A stretch of 60,802 bases of DNA from an uncultured Lachnospiraceae bacterium (GCA_934394565.1 CAKRQV010000015.1:1-60802); one strand, 5' to 3'. Counted from the first letter of the stretch, positions 1 to 7,734 are shown. Program-made: numbers and translations. The notes: generated by a model not told the origin, from the sequence alone.

Positions 1-1
1 A

Positions 2-3000
2 ACGGATGTAAGGGATGGACTTGTAAACGTAATTGTAGAGGCAAGTAATCCAAACTATACGAACAAACCGAGAGCACGATATACACTGAAAGTCAATCCG
101 GTAAAGATTACTGCATATTTGGAAGAAAGCAAGCCATATACAGGAAGCGAACAGAGTATCGATATCAAAGATGGAACAAAAGATGGATTGGTTACAGGCG
201 AAACTCTGACTCTGGCAGGAGCAACGATCAGAGGAACAGAAGCCGGTGAGTATACAACAGTAAGTCAGTATACATGGTCTGTAGTAAAAGCGGATAAAAC
301 AACAGATTCCACAGCTAACTATGAGATTGAAGTAAGCGGAAAACTTACTATTACCCCGGGAACAGATCTGGCGATCCTGAATGTAAATGCCCTTGGCTAT
401 AATGGAACATATGATGCCAATAGCCATAGCGGAAACCAGCCGACAACGAATGCAAAGAGTGGAAATACTACGTATAAGTATTCTACTGATGGCGGAGCAA
501 CTTGGATCGATGAGCAGCCAAGTATAACGGATGTAAATGAAGGACCAATAACTGTAACCGTAAAGGCCAGCAATCCGAACTATGCAAATGAACCGACCAC
601 GGAGTATACGTTAACTGTAACCCCTGCAGAGATTACGGCACATTTGGATACGAGCAGACGATATACAGGCACAGAACAGAGTATCGATATTGCAGAAGGA
701 GCGATTGTTGGTGTGGTTAGCGGCGAAACACTGACTCTGAAGGGGGCAACTATCAGTGGAACAGAAGTTGGCGAATATACCACAGTAAGTGCGTATGAAT
801 GGACTGTAGTAAAGAAAGATAGAGTAACAACATCCAAAGGCAACTATACAATCCAGGTAAGTGGTAAACTCACCATCACCGACGACAATGTAAGCGATGA
901 CTTTGTTATCACAAAGACCCATACTGCTGGAACCTATAAATTAGGTGACACCATTACCTTCAAGATCTCTGTGACGAACATCTACAATGCTACAAAGACG
1001 ATCACTCTGAACGAACAGGCAGGTGTAACTTTCGAAAATGGTAAGACCAGCATGACGCTGGAGCTTGCAGCTGGTGAAACCAGAACGGTTGAGGCAAAAT
1101 ATGTTCTGACAGAAGCTGATATTGTTTATGGCACATTTACAAACACAGTAACAGCAAGTGTTGGTGATAAGACATTCACTGCAAAGGATACAGTTTCAGC
1201 TACGGAAATTGCAGATGCTAATCCGTATTTGAAGATTACGAAGGTTGTAGAGTCAGAAGATTCGACAGAAGATTCGACAAAGATTTATAAGCTGGATGAA
1301 GTCGTTAAGTACAAGATTACAGTGAAGAATGCTGGTAACCTGACTCTCACAAACGTAAAGGTCGAGGATAAAAAGACCGGTCTGAATGAGACTATTCAGA
1401 CGCTGAAACCGAATGAGACAAGAGAGTTTACAACTTCTTATCAGATCAAGGAAAAGGATGTACGGAATGGAAAGTTTGATAATGTGGCAACCGGTAGTGC
1501 AAATAATCCGTCTGATAAGAAAACGAAAGTAGATGAAGGCGAAGCAACTATACCGACCGAGAAAGCAAACTCCAGTCTCTATGTAGAAAAGATCGTGACA
1601 AATGCTTCAGAAGATGGATTCGCAGAAGGCGATGAGATTATCTTTAACATTCACGTAATAAACAACGGTAATCAGACTATTACTGGTATTGCGATTACAG
1701 ATGCCCTTGTTGGAAACACAGGTGATAATACGCTGAAAGTTAAAGATCTGAAACCAGGCGAAGATGATACTGTTACGGTGAAATACACAGTAACCCAGAA
1801 CGATCTGGTAAATGGATCAGTAAAGAATGAAGCAAAAGCAACTGGTACAGATCCGAGCAATAAGACGGTAACTGCGAAGGATGATGCAACAGCAACTACA
1901 GTAGAGACAAATCCGAGTCTTGTTGTAAAGAAGGATACTATCAGTCAGCCGGCTAATGGCAGCACATATGCGCTTGGTGAAACAATTCGTTACAGAATTA
2001 CAGTAACTAATACCGGTAATCTGGATCTGACAAATGTCAAGATTATTGATACACTTGCTAATGTTGAGAAAGTCAATCCGAAAGACTGGACGATTGCGAA
2101 GCTGGCTGTTGGTGACAGCAAGAGCGTAGAAGCAACATACACAGTGACTAAGGCAGATATCCTGAATGGGGAGGTAGTCAATGCGGCATTAGCCGAGGCA
2201 GATTCTCCGGATAGAAAAGAGCCGAAGGTAGAAGGTGATCAGACTGTTGATCAGACCGACGCTCAGAATCCGCATATGACCGTAGTTAAAACAACTACCA
2301 GCAATCCGCAGAATGGTACTGCATATGCACTTGGTGAAACTATCACCTACAAGATTACTGTAACAAACGATGGTAACGTAGATCTTACGAATGTTAAGGT
2401 AATTGATAACAAAGAAGGACTTGTGAAACATGGTGCAGGACTTCTGACAAGAGACTGGCCGACACTTACTCTTCTGGCAGTAGGTCAGACAAGAGAGTTT
2501 ACAGCTTCTTATACTGTAACCCAGAATGATCTGATTGCAGGAAATGTTGTAAATGATGCAACAGCCACTGGAACTGCACCGGGAGATAATGAACCGACAG
2601 TAGTTCCGGGCAATACAGATGATTCGACCGAAAAGGCCAACGCAGACTACACAGTCACCAAGACTGTTGACAATCCGAAGGCTGAATACAAGGTAGGCGA
2701 TGTGATCAACTACACGATTCGCATCACCAACACCGGTAACCTGACCCTCAACAATCTGACCGTAGCAGATCAGATGCAGGGTGCAAGCGGCAATGCCGTG
2801 ATCGCAAACAAAGCTGGTGTAACTGTAAACGGCAACACAGCTACGATCGCCACACTGGCAGTCGGAGCAAGCATCGAGCTGAAGGCTTCCTACACGGTAG
2901 CCAGAGCTGATGCCGATGGCACACTGGCCAACAGAGTCAATGTGACATCCACAACGAAACCTGGTGAAGATCCGGAGAATCCGAATGGACCGACAACACC

Positions 3001-3748
3001 GTCCAAGAGTGGTGAAACAGATCCGACCCCGACCGAAAAGACTTACGCGCTGACCATCCACTACGTTGATAACAACGGCAATGCAGCAGCACCGGATTAC
3101 ACAGCCAGATTACTGGCAGGTGAGACAATCGATGCAGTCGTATCTCCGGCGATCGATGGTTACACACCGAACTTCGGTACAGTCGTACTCCCGGCAACGG
3201 GTATGCCGGCAGCCAATATTACGGTAACGGTAATCTACACACCGGATGGACCGGATGAAGTTCTGGATGATCCGGAGAACCCGAACCAGCCGAATAACGG
3301 TGGAAATAATGGTGGCGGTAATGCAGTCAACAACAATAATAACAATGCCAATAATGCGAATAACGCAGACAATGGCAACAATGCAGCCAATAACAATGCA
3401 GGCCAGGCAGATGCCAACCCGGCACCTGCAGACGGTGTGATCCAGCCGGATGATAACGGTGGATACGACCTGACACCGGTAGAGGATACCCCGACACCGT
3501 TGGCAAACATGAATCTTGACGATCATGCCTGCTGTATCCTTCACTTCCTGATCATGCTGCTGACACTGATCATCTTCGCTCTGTATACCAAGAGCAGAAA
3601 GAATCGTCAGTTGAAGGTTGAGGAATTAAGAGAACAGCTTGCGATCGCATCGATTCAGAAAGAGCTTGACCTTTCCGATGAAGATATGGCAAAATATCTC
3701 GAAGAGGCCAAAAAGCTGGCAGAAGAAAAGAAGCAGGCAAACGCATAA
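2..3748 (+). CDS. Large DUF11-repeat surface protein, membrane-anchored, 5' end outside window
   Basis: The frame is open from the left edge, so the N-terminus and any signal peptide lie outside. A first part holds Ig-like repeats: a unit with the motif ASNPNY and PYTG/RYTG is seen at the left edge and again at about 540-890. Six DUF11-type units follow (about 890-2960), each with a K-T/V-V start, an ITVTN-like strand and a GN-LTLTNV motif. A MucBP-like module comes next (about 3040-3245, TIHYVDNNGN), then an Asn-rich linker (3300-3410), one hydrophobic segment (about 3525-3585) and a basic, charged cytoplasmic helix. There is no LPxTG sorting motif, so I infer anchoring by the membrane segment. 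The role is probably cell-surface adhesion or a stalk. It is followed directly by two small membrane proteins and a signal peptidase. Confidence 0.88.
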   Translation, partial: TDVRDGLVNVIVEASNPNYTNKPRARYTLKVNPVKITAYLEESKPYTGSEQSIDIKDGTKDGLVTGETLTLAGATIRGTEAGEYTTVSQYTWSVVKADKTTDSTANYEIEVSGKLTITPGTDLAILNVNALGYNGTYDANSHSGNQPTTNAKSGNTTYKYSTDGGATWIDEQPSITDVNEGPITVTVKASNPNYANEPTTEYTLTVTPAEITAHLDTSRRYTGTEQSIDIAEGAIVGVVSGETLTLKGATISGTEVGEYTTVSAYEWTVVKKDRVTTSKGNYTIQVSGKLTITDDNVSDDFVITKTHTAGTYKLGDTITFKISVTNIYNATKTITLNEQAGVTFENGKTSMTLELAAGETRTVEAKYVLTEADIVYGTFTNTVTASVGDKTFTAKDTVSATEIADANPYLKITKVVESEDSTEDSTKIYKLDEVVKYKITVKNAGNLTLTNVKVEDKKTGLNETIQTLKPNETREFTTSYQIKEKDVRNGKFDNVATGSANNPSDKKTKVDEGEATIPTEKANSSLYVEKIVTNASEDGFAEGDEIIFNIHVINNGNQTITGIAITDALVGNTGDNTLKVKDLKPGEDDTVTVKYTVTQNDLVNGSVKNEAKATGTDPSNKTVTAKDDATATTVETNPSLVVKKDTISQPANGSTYALGETIRYRITVTNTGNLDLTNVKIIDTLANVEKVNPKDWTIAKLAVGDSKSVEATYTVTKADILNGEVVNAALAEADSPDRKEPKVEGDQTVDQTDAQNPHMTVVKTTTSNPQNGTAYALGETITYKITVTNDGNVDLTNVKVIDNKEGLVKHGAGLLTRDWPTLTLLAVGQTREFTASYTVTQNDLIAGNVVNDATATGTAPGDNEPTVVPGNTDDSTEKANADYTVTKTVDNPKAEYKVGDVINYTIRITNTGNLTLNNLTVADQMQGASGNAVIANKAGVTVNGNTATIATLAVGASIELKASYTVARADADGTLANRVNVTSTTKPGEDPENPNGPTTPSKSGETDPTPTEKTYALTIHYVDNNGNAAAPDYTARLLAGETIDAVVSPAIDGYTPNFGTVVLPATGMPAANITVTVIYTPDGPDEVLDDPENPNQPNNGGNNGGGNAVNNNNNNANNANNADNGNNAANNNAGQADANPAPADGVIQPDDNGGYDLTPVEDTPTPLANMNLDDHACCILHFLIMLLTLIIFALYTKSRKNRQLKVEELREQLAIASIQKELDLSDEDMAKYLEEAKKLAEEKKQANA

Positions 3749-3771
3749 GGCGCAAGATGTAACCACAGGTT

Positions 3772-3802
3772 TCACTGACCGGTCGTACCGGCCGGTCGGT
3801 GA
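3772..3802 (+). other. Intercistronic hairpin after the surface protein gene
   Basis: An 11-bp stem (TCACTGACCGG with CCGGTCGGTGA, one G-U pair) lies between the surface protein gene and the next small gene. No T-run follows, so it is more likely an mRNA stability or partial attenuation element than a full terminator. It could set a lower or different expression level for the two small membrane genes. Confidence 0.6.
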
Positions 3803-3827
3803 TCTACATACAGGGAGGTAGAGAACA

Positions 3828-4106
3828 ATGTTACAGAATTTTTATGTGTGGACACATACAAATACTCCGTTCCACTTCTGGGATTGGCCGGCGTTTGTTG
3901 TTGCAGTGGTGATCATTGTAATCGCAGTCGTTCATCACAGAAACCAGAAGAAACGTGAAGATGAGTTTCACGAGACGATGGAAGAAACTATGACGAATCT
4001 GGATCAGGTGCTGAATACAGCCGGTATTGCCGGTGCGACCGAGGCGATCGTCAAGGCGGCCGAGGCGGCTGAGATTCCGGGACCGAAACAGGCAGAGGCG
4101 AAGTAA
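3828..4106 (+). CDS. Small single-pass membrane protein with aromatic WDW collar
   Basis: The protein has 92 residues. The start ATG is preceded by GGGAGG at good distance. It has a short extracytoplasmic N-terminus rich in aromatics and His (WTHTN...FHFWDW, residues 8-20), one hydrophobic segment (about 21-36), a His/Arg/Lys stop (HHRNQKKRED), and a charged cytoplasmic tail ending in an Ala-rich helix. I do not recognise a named family. The layout, one membrane helix after a WD aromatic pair and then a basic helix, is repeated in the next gene and resembles the C-terminus of the large surface protein upstream. The three may form a membrane complex; this is inference from adjacency and shape. 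Confidence 0.8.
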   Translation: MLQNFYVWTHTNTPFHFWDWPAFVVAVVIIVIAVVHHRNQKKREDEFHETMEETMTNLDQVLNTAGIAGATEAIVKAAEAAEIPGPKQAEAK

Positions 4107-4118
4107 GGAGGCGGTATT

Positions 4119-4316
4119 ATGTCGTATATACTGGAACATACCCGATTGGGCTTTTGCTGGTGGGATCTTATCGCACTGATTATCCTGATCGTAGTAGCAG
4201 TGATTTTTGCTTATAAGTTCATGAGCATGAAGAAGACACAGAAGGATCTGGAGGACCAGATTTCGGAGATCTACTCAGAGGACGTGGATGTGGAGAGTAC
4301 TTCCACACAAGCATAA
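4119..4316 (+). CDS. Small single-pass membrane protein, paralogue-like to the preceding one
   Basis: The protein has 65 residues and starts 12 nt after the previous stop, behind AAGGAGG. Residues 1-16 contain LEHTRLGFCWWD, residues 17-34 form one hydrophobic helix, and a Lys-rich tail (MKKTQKDLEDQ) follows. It shares with its neighbour the order HT-x(n)-F-x-WD-hydrophobic helix-basic charged helix, which suggests duplication or co-assembly. No known family is recognised. It is the last gene before a strong terminator, so the surface protein and the two small genes look like one transcription unit. Confidence 0.78.
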   Translation: MSYILEHTRLGFCWWDLIALIILIVVAVIFAYKFMSMKKTQKDLEDQISEIYSEDVDVESTSTQA

Positions 4317-4326
4317 AAGAAAAGGT

Positions 4327-4355
4327 AAAAGGCCCCGGCGATGTCGGGGCTTTTT
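4327..4355 (+). terminator. Rho-independent terminator after the surface-protein cluster
   Basis: GCCCCG (4332-4337) pairs with CGGGGC (4345-4350). The stem is extended by AAAA/TTTT and followed by a T-run. Confidence 0.9.
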
Positions 4356-4377
4356 GCAGGAAAAAGGATAGAAAAGA

Positions 4378-4899
4378 GTGGCAGGGATGAAGCAGAATAA
4401 GAGAGTACTGAAAAAATATGATGACAGAAAGCAGCGTTGGCTGAGAACCTGTGTCGGTCTGGCTATTCTTTTTATCGTGGTGCTGGCGGCATTCCACTTT
4501 GTGGCGGGGATTTCTTTTGTAAAGGGAGAGTCGATGGAGCCGACACTGCAGGATGGACAGCTGACCGCCTATGTGCGGATCGTGCCGGAGTATAAGCGGG
4601 GCGATATTGTTTCTGTGCGGATGCCGTCGGGTGAGTATTATGTGAAGCGGATCATCGCTGTAGGCGGTGATATCGTGGATGTACGGGACGGCAGGGTCTA
4701 TGTAAACGATAAGGAGCTTGATGAGCCGTATGTACAGGGTCGGACGACGATTCCCGAAAAGGGTATCCAGCTGCCGTACACTGTCGAGCCGGGCAAGGTT
4801 TTCGTAGCCGGTGACAACCGTGAAAATTCCGTGGATTCCCGTACCTTTGGAGCTGTACTGAAGAAAGAGGTGCAGGGGAAGCTTTTGTTTATACAATAA
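4378..4899 (+). CDS. lepB: Signal peptidase I
   Basis: This serine-lysine membrane protease cleaves signal peptides at the outer face of the membrane. The protein has 173 residues with an N-terminal membrane anchor (about 23-45), box B SMEPTL with nucleophile Ser52, box D YYVKRIIAVGGD with general-base Lys90, and box E GDNRENSVDSR (145-155). The size fits short Firmicutes Sip enzymes. The GTG start at 4378 has AAAGGA about 9 nt upstream; the ATG at 4387 is an alternative. It lies just past the terminator of the surface-protein cluster, so it may be an accessory peptidase for that cluster rather than the housekeeping copy. That link is inference. Confidence 0.95.
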   Translation: MAGMKQNKRVLKKYDDRKQRWLRTCVGLAILFIVVLAAFHFVAGISFVKGESMEPTLQDGQLTAYVRIVPEYKRGDIVSVRMPSGEYYVKRIIAVGGDIVDVRDGRVYVNDKELDEPYVQGRTTIPEKGIQLPYTVEPGKVFVAGDNRENSVDSRTFGAVLKKEVQGKLLFIQ

Positions 4900-4910
4900 G
4901 CAGAGAAAAT

Positions 4911-4993
4911 AAAACGTGTGAGCAGAATGCCAAAGAGCGTACCTGTCCGGGAAAAGAGGGCAGGGTCGGGGCAATTTGCTTGCACGTTTTTTA
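4911..4993 (+). terminator. Long compound terminator after lepB
   Basis: AAAACGTG (4911-4918) pairs with CACGTTTT (4983-4990) and the pairing continues imperfectly inward (AGCA with TGCT, ATGCC with GGCAAT). The stem encloses a second hairpin around CCTGTCC/GGGCAGG and ends in a T-run. The remaining bases up to 5061 show nothing clear. Confidence 0.7.
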
Positions 4994-5061
4994 CTGCCCT
5001 ATAGAAGAAACCTCGGGGGGACAGATTCAGCACAAAATGTGAGAAAATATAAAGAGAAGTA

Positions 5062-5090
5062 TTGACAAGTACAAGTAATAGTAATATAGT
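5062..5090 (+). promoter_or_regulatory. SigA-type promoter of the Rpn-like gene
   Basis: TTGACA (5062-5067), a 17-nt spacer and TATAGT (5085-5090). The reading frame downstream is open across this promoter, which argues against an upstream start for the gene. Confidence 0.8.
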
Positions 5091-5223
5091 AATTAAGACG
5101 ATAAAAATAGTTGAGTGTAGCATGCTGGTTTCATATCATATATTCGTCAGTCATTATAGCATATCAGATTTAACAGTCGTTATTTTTCCAAAAATACGAG
5201 ATACAACAGAACAGGGAGTTTTT

Positions 5224-6090
5224 ATGGGACAGAAGGACTTAAGCGAAAAGATTCTTGTGGCGTATGACGATGTGTTTGCAGACATTGTCAATGTATTGCT
5301 GTTTCAGGGGCAGCAGGTTATTCGTCCGGAAGAATTAGAAGAAAAGGAAGCGAAAGCATTTTATAAAGAAAGCGGTACTCTGCATGCGCTGGACAGGGAT
5401 GTGATCAAACGATGGAAAAAAGGTGAAGTGCGTTTTGCCTGTATAGGAATTGAAAATCAGACTGCCGTGGATCCAGATATGGTATTTCGGGTGATCGGAT
5501 ACGACGGCGCTGCATATAGGGCACAGTTAGATGAAAAAAAGTCGGTAGGCAGTAGATATCCTGTGATTACGATTGTGCTGTATTTCGGATATCGACGCAA
5601 ATGGAATGCACCGATATCATTACTTGAAAAAGTAACGATACCAAAGGGATTGGATCCATATGTGCATGATTACGGTATGAATCTTTTTGAAATAGCATAT
5701 TTGAGCGAAGAGCAGGTGGAAATGTTTCAATCTGATTTTAAAATCGTAGCTGACTATTTCGTACAAAAAAGAAAGAATAAAGAATACACACCATCAAATA
5801 TGGTAATACAACATGTAGATGCTGTTTTGCAGTTGCTTTCCATTATGGAAAATGACAGCAGATTTACAGAAATACAATATAAAACAGATGGAAAGAGGGT
5901 AGAGACAATGTGTGATGTATTAGATGCTGCAATAGAGAAAGGTGTGAAGCAGGGCCTGGAACGTGGTCGAAATGAGGAACGAAAAGAATTAATGAGCATG
6001 TTGTATAAAAAAGGATATACATTAAAAGAAATTGCACAGATGACGGACAGAAAAGAAAAAGAGATACGGGAGACGTTACAGCTGCTGTAA
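5224..6090 (+). CDS. Rpn-family nuclease / transposase-like protein (PD-(D/E)XK type)
   Basis: The protein has 288 residues. The frame is open to a TTG at 5062, but that codon is the -35 box of the promoter. The ATG at 5224 follows CAGGGAG and begins MGQKDLSEKIL. The N-terminal half resembles the Rpn/YhgA (Transposase_31) group: an early F-x-D-x-x-N-x-L-L-F motif (FADIVNVLLF), then GIENQT and the VITIVLYFG strand. The C-terminus is a charged helix (KQGLERGRNEERKEL) followed by a short HTH-like tail (YTLKEIAQMTDRKEKEI). Family members are DNA endonucleases that promote RecA-independent recombination; many are multicopy in gut Firmicutes. A second, divergent member is encoded at 14524-15687. 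Confidence 0.82.
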   Translation: MGQKDLSEKILVAYDDVFADIVNVLLFQGQQVIRPEELEEKEAKAFYKESGTLHALDRDVIKRWKKGEVRFACIGIENQTAVDPDMVFRVIGYDGAAYRAQLDEKKSVGSRYPVITIVLYFGYRRKWNAPISLLEKVTIPKGLDPYVHDYGMNLFEIAYLSEEQVEMFQSDFKIVADYFVQKRKNKEYTPSNMVIQHVDAVLQLLSIMENDSRFTEIQYKTDGKRVETMCDVLDAAIEKGVKQGLERGRNEERKELMSMLYKKGYTLKEIAQMTDRKEKEIRETLQLL

Positions 6091-6132
6091 ATGGAATTCC
6101 TCTGAAAAAGTCAAAAATTTCTCATGTTATAG

Positions 6133-6162
6133 TTGACTAACAGTAATCATTCCTGTTATTAT
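6133..6162 (+). promoter_or_regulatory. Promoter of the PerR-like gene with embedded Fur/PerR-type operator
   Basis: TTGACT (6133-6138), an 18-nt spacer and TATTAT (6157-6162). The spacer is filled by an interrupted palindrome, AACAG-n-AAT-n-ATT-n-CTGTT (6139-6157), 19 bp with Fur-box geometry. Occupancy would block RNA polymerase, giving negative autoregulation of the downstream Fur-family gene. Confidence 0.7.
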
Positions 6163-6207
6163 CTAATCAAGAAATAATCCTGACAAGAAAAAAAGGAGGC
6201 GATGCCG

Positions 6208-6588
6208 ATGGTAAAGACCAGAAGAAGCAGGCAGCGGGATGCCATTATGACATATTTAAAAAGCCGCACCGATCATCCATCGGCGGAGCAGATTTATGAG
6301 AATGTCAAGCAGGAGATCCCGAATATCAGTCTCGGTACAGTCTACCGTAATCTGACGCTTCTCAATGATCTCGGAGAGATCCGCCTGATTTCTGTCGGTA
6401 CGGGAGCCGATCATTTTGATGCGAATGCCGCACCGCATGATCATTTCGTCTGCCGCAGGTGTCAGAGTATTATTGATCTTCCCCATGTCAGCAGTAAGGA
6501 TCCCGAAGTTCTGGCCGAGCTTGGCTTTGATGGATTGGTGGAGGATTCCTGCACATACTATTACGGTGTGTGTGGTAAATGCAAATGA
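6208..6588 (+). CDS. perR: Fur-family transcriptional regulator, PerR-like
   Basis: This is a peroxide- or metal-sensing repressor. The start at 6208 is preferred: AGGAGG at 6194-6199 is 8 nt away, whereas the ATG at 6202 is only 2 nt away. The 126-residue protein has a winged helix (about 1-65, with SLGTVYRNLTLL as recognition helix), a regulatory metal site in HFDANAAPHDHF (69-80), and two structural zinc CxxC pairs (C82/C85, C122/C125). Short length, HFD-x(5)-HDHF pattern and the following rubrerythrin gene favour PerR over Fur or Zur. An operator-like palindrome sits in its own promoter. The exact ligand cannot be read from the sequence. Confidence 0.9.
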   Translation: MVKTRRSRQRDAIMTYLKSRTDHPSAEQIYENVKQEIPNISLGTVYRNLTLLNDLGEIRLISVGTGADHFDANAAPHDHFVCRRCQSIIDLPHVSSKDPEVLAELGFDGLVEDSCTYYYGVCGKCK

Positions 6589-6687
6589 AACAGCTGTCTT
6601 ACACAGTAAGAGATGTTATTAACAGGCACAGCCTGCTGATATACAGAGGAACACAAAAATTTTAATATAAAAAAGGAGATTACCGAA

Positions 6688-7230
6688 ATGAAAAAATTTG
6701 TATGTAATGTATGTGGCTATGTTTACGAAGGCGAAGCAGCACCGGAGAAATGTCCGCAGTGTGGCGCACCGGCATCCAAATTTACAGAGCAGTCCGGAGA
6801 TATGACATGGGCTGCAGAGCATGTTGTAGGTGTAGCTGAGGGTGTCAGCGAAGATATCCTGGCAGACTTAAGAGCAAACTTCAACGGTGAGTGCTCCGAG
6901 GTTGGTATGTATCTGGCAATGGCTCGTGTAGCTTTCCGTGAAGGCTATCCGGAAATCGGTCTGTACTGGGAGAAGGCAGCTTACGAAGAGGCTGAGCATG
7001 CAGCAAAATTCGCAGAGCTTCTGGGTGAAGTTGTTACAGACAGCACAAAGAAGAACCTCGAGATGCGTGTAGAGGCTGAGAACGGCGCTACAGCTGGTAA
7101 GACAGATCTGGCTAAACGTGCAAAAGCAGCTGGTCTGGATGCTATCCATGATACAGTACATGAGATGGCCCGTGACGAGGCAAGACACGGCCGTGCATTC
7201 AAGGGTCTGCTGGAGAGATACTTCGGCTAA
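6688..7230 (+). CDS. rbr: Rubrerythrin with N-terminal rubredoxin domain (reverse rubrerythrin)
   Basis: This is a non-haem diiron peroxidase that reduces hydrogen peroxide in anaerobes, using electrons from its rubredoxin centre. The protein has 180 residues. The rubredoxin Fe(SCys)4 site is at the N-terminus (C6, C9, C22, C25), the reverse of classical rubrerythrin. The four-helix diiron domain has E-x(n)-E-EAEH (around 95-102) and a second EMARDEARH motif (about 160-168). The start follows AAAAAAGGAGAT. Position right after a PerR-like gene fits PerR control. A half-site similar to the upstream operator (ACAGTAA, near 6604) is present in the intergenic gap, but I do not call an operator there. 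Confidence 0.95.
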   Translation: MKKFVCNVCGYVYEGEAAPEKCPQCGAPASKFTEQSGDMTWAAEHVVGVAEGVSEDILADLRANFNGECSEVGMYLAMARVAFREGYPEIGLYWEKAAYEEAEHAAKFAELLGEVVTDSTKKNLEMRVEAENGATAGKTDLAKRAKAAGLDAIHDTVHEMARDEARHGRAFKGLLERYFG

Positions 7231-7259
7231 GAAGTTGTATAAAATATGGGATTTTACGG

Positions 7260-7290
7260 GAGAGGATCACGGAAGTGGTTCTCTCTTTTT
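7260..7290 (+). terminator. Terminator of rubrerythrin
   Basis: The 11-bp stem GAGAGGATCAC / GTGGTTCTCTC has two G-U pairs and a GGAA tetraloop, and is followed by TTTTT. Confidence 0.88.
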
Positions 7291-7294
7291 ACGC

Positions 7295-7392
7295 GAGCAA
7301 CGAGCCAAAGTCCATGCTTGCATGAGACCTTGGCGACTGCCGCGATAACTTGAGAAACTCGCGGAGCGTGTTTCTCATAGTTGCTCTTTTTT
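7295..7392 (+). other. Compact folded intergenic element ending in T6
   Basis: The outer arms GAGCAAC (7295-7301) and GTTGCTC (7380-7386) close a roughly 78-nt interior. The interior has at least two further pairings: GCCAA...TTGGC around a CATG-cttg-CATG hairpin, and GAGAAAC...GTTTCTC or the competing CGCG...CGCG. A T6 run follows directly. It could be a second, branched terminator, a small RNA, or a dispersed intergenic repeat. No ORF is plausible here. Confidence 0.5.
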
Positions 7393-7407
7393 ATGCTGGC
7401 AGAATAT

Positions 7408-7494
7408 ACTTCAATTTAAAATGAAGTTTGTTTGAAGTGACATTGAAGTAGATATTGAAGTTATATTGAAGTAAGTTTGAAGTGAATTAGAAGC
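7408..7494. repeat. Helically phased array of the heptamer TTGAAGT
   Basis: Copies of (A/T)TGAAGT start at 7421, 7432, 7443, 7455, 7466 and 7477, with a degenerate copy (TAGAAGC) at 7488. An inverted copy, ACTTCAA, is at 7408-7414. Start-to-start distances are 11, 11, 12, 11, 11 and 11 nt, close to one DNA turn. Confidence 0.85.
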
Positions 7495-7495
7495 G

Positions 7496-7539
7496 GAAAA
7501 ATAAAAGGATAAGGAGTGGGAATATAGTGCCCACTCCTT
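7496..7539 (-). terminator. Minus-strand terminator of the small Cys-motif gene
   Basis: AAGGAGTGGG (7511-7520) pairs with CCCACTCCTT (7530-7539). On the minus strand the hairpin is followed by a T-rich tract (ATCCTTTTATTTTTCC); on the plus strand no T-run follows. This supports transcription of the small gene at 7560-7727. Confidence 0.65.
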
Positions 7540-7559
7540 TCTGCATTCAGCATCTTACC

Positions 7560-7727
7560 TTATCTGTAACATTTTTTACATGCACGATAGCCCTTTTCCT
7601 TGGCCTGTGCTTTTGTCAGCTTTTTCATTTTTTCATAGGAAAATTCCGCTGTTCCCCGTTTACATTTGGCTCCAAATATGCTACTCTTCCAATATACGTC
7701 CAAACACAAGGATGGAGAGAGTACCAT
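7560..7727 (-). pseudogene. Small Cys-motif protein or C-terminal remnant (KGYRACKKCY ending)
   Basis: This is a 55-residue minus-strand frame. Its second half reads LTKAQAKEKGYRACKKCY, a good match to the C-terminal 'L-x(n)-A-x(n)-GY-PCK-C' metal-binding tail seen in Ada-like, nuclease and wall-associated proteins. AKCKRG earlier in the frame supplies another Cys. A minus-strand terminator follows it. I see no good ribosome binding site and the N-terminus (MVLSPSLCLDVYW) looks unrelated, so it is more likely a truncated remnant of a longer gene than a complete one. Confidence 0.5.
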
Positions 7728-7734
7728 ATAAGAA

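Noticed and set aside
2189..3061. A 290-codon open frame on the minus strand inside the surface protein gene
   Set aside because: It is an antisense shadow of a repetitive Thr/Asn/Val-rich gene; the product is Cys/Ile/Arg-rich without domains and has no ribosome binding site.
3480..3748. Sortase (LPxTG) anchoring of the surface protein
   Set aside because: No LPxTG-like motif precedes the membrane helix, and a long charged cytoplasmic tail follows it, unlike sortase substrates.
5062..5223. N-terminal extension of the Rpn-like protein from a TTG
   Set aside because: The TTG is the -35 box of a consensus promoter and the extension is hydrophobic without family match; the ATG at 5224 has a ribosome binding site.
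7421..7494. Possible CRISPR array or DnaA-box cluster
   Set aside because: Units are 7 nt with 4-5 nt between them, far too short for CRISPR, and TTGAAGT does not match the DnaA box TTATNCACA.
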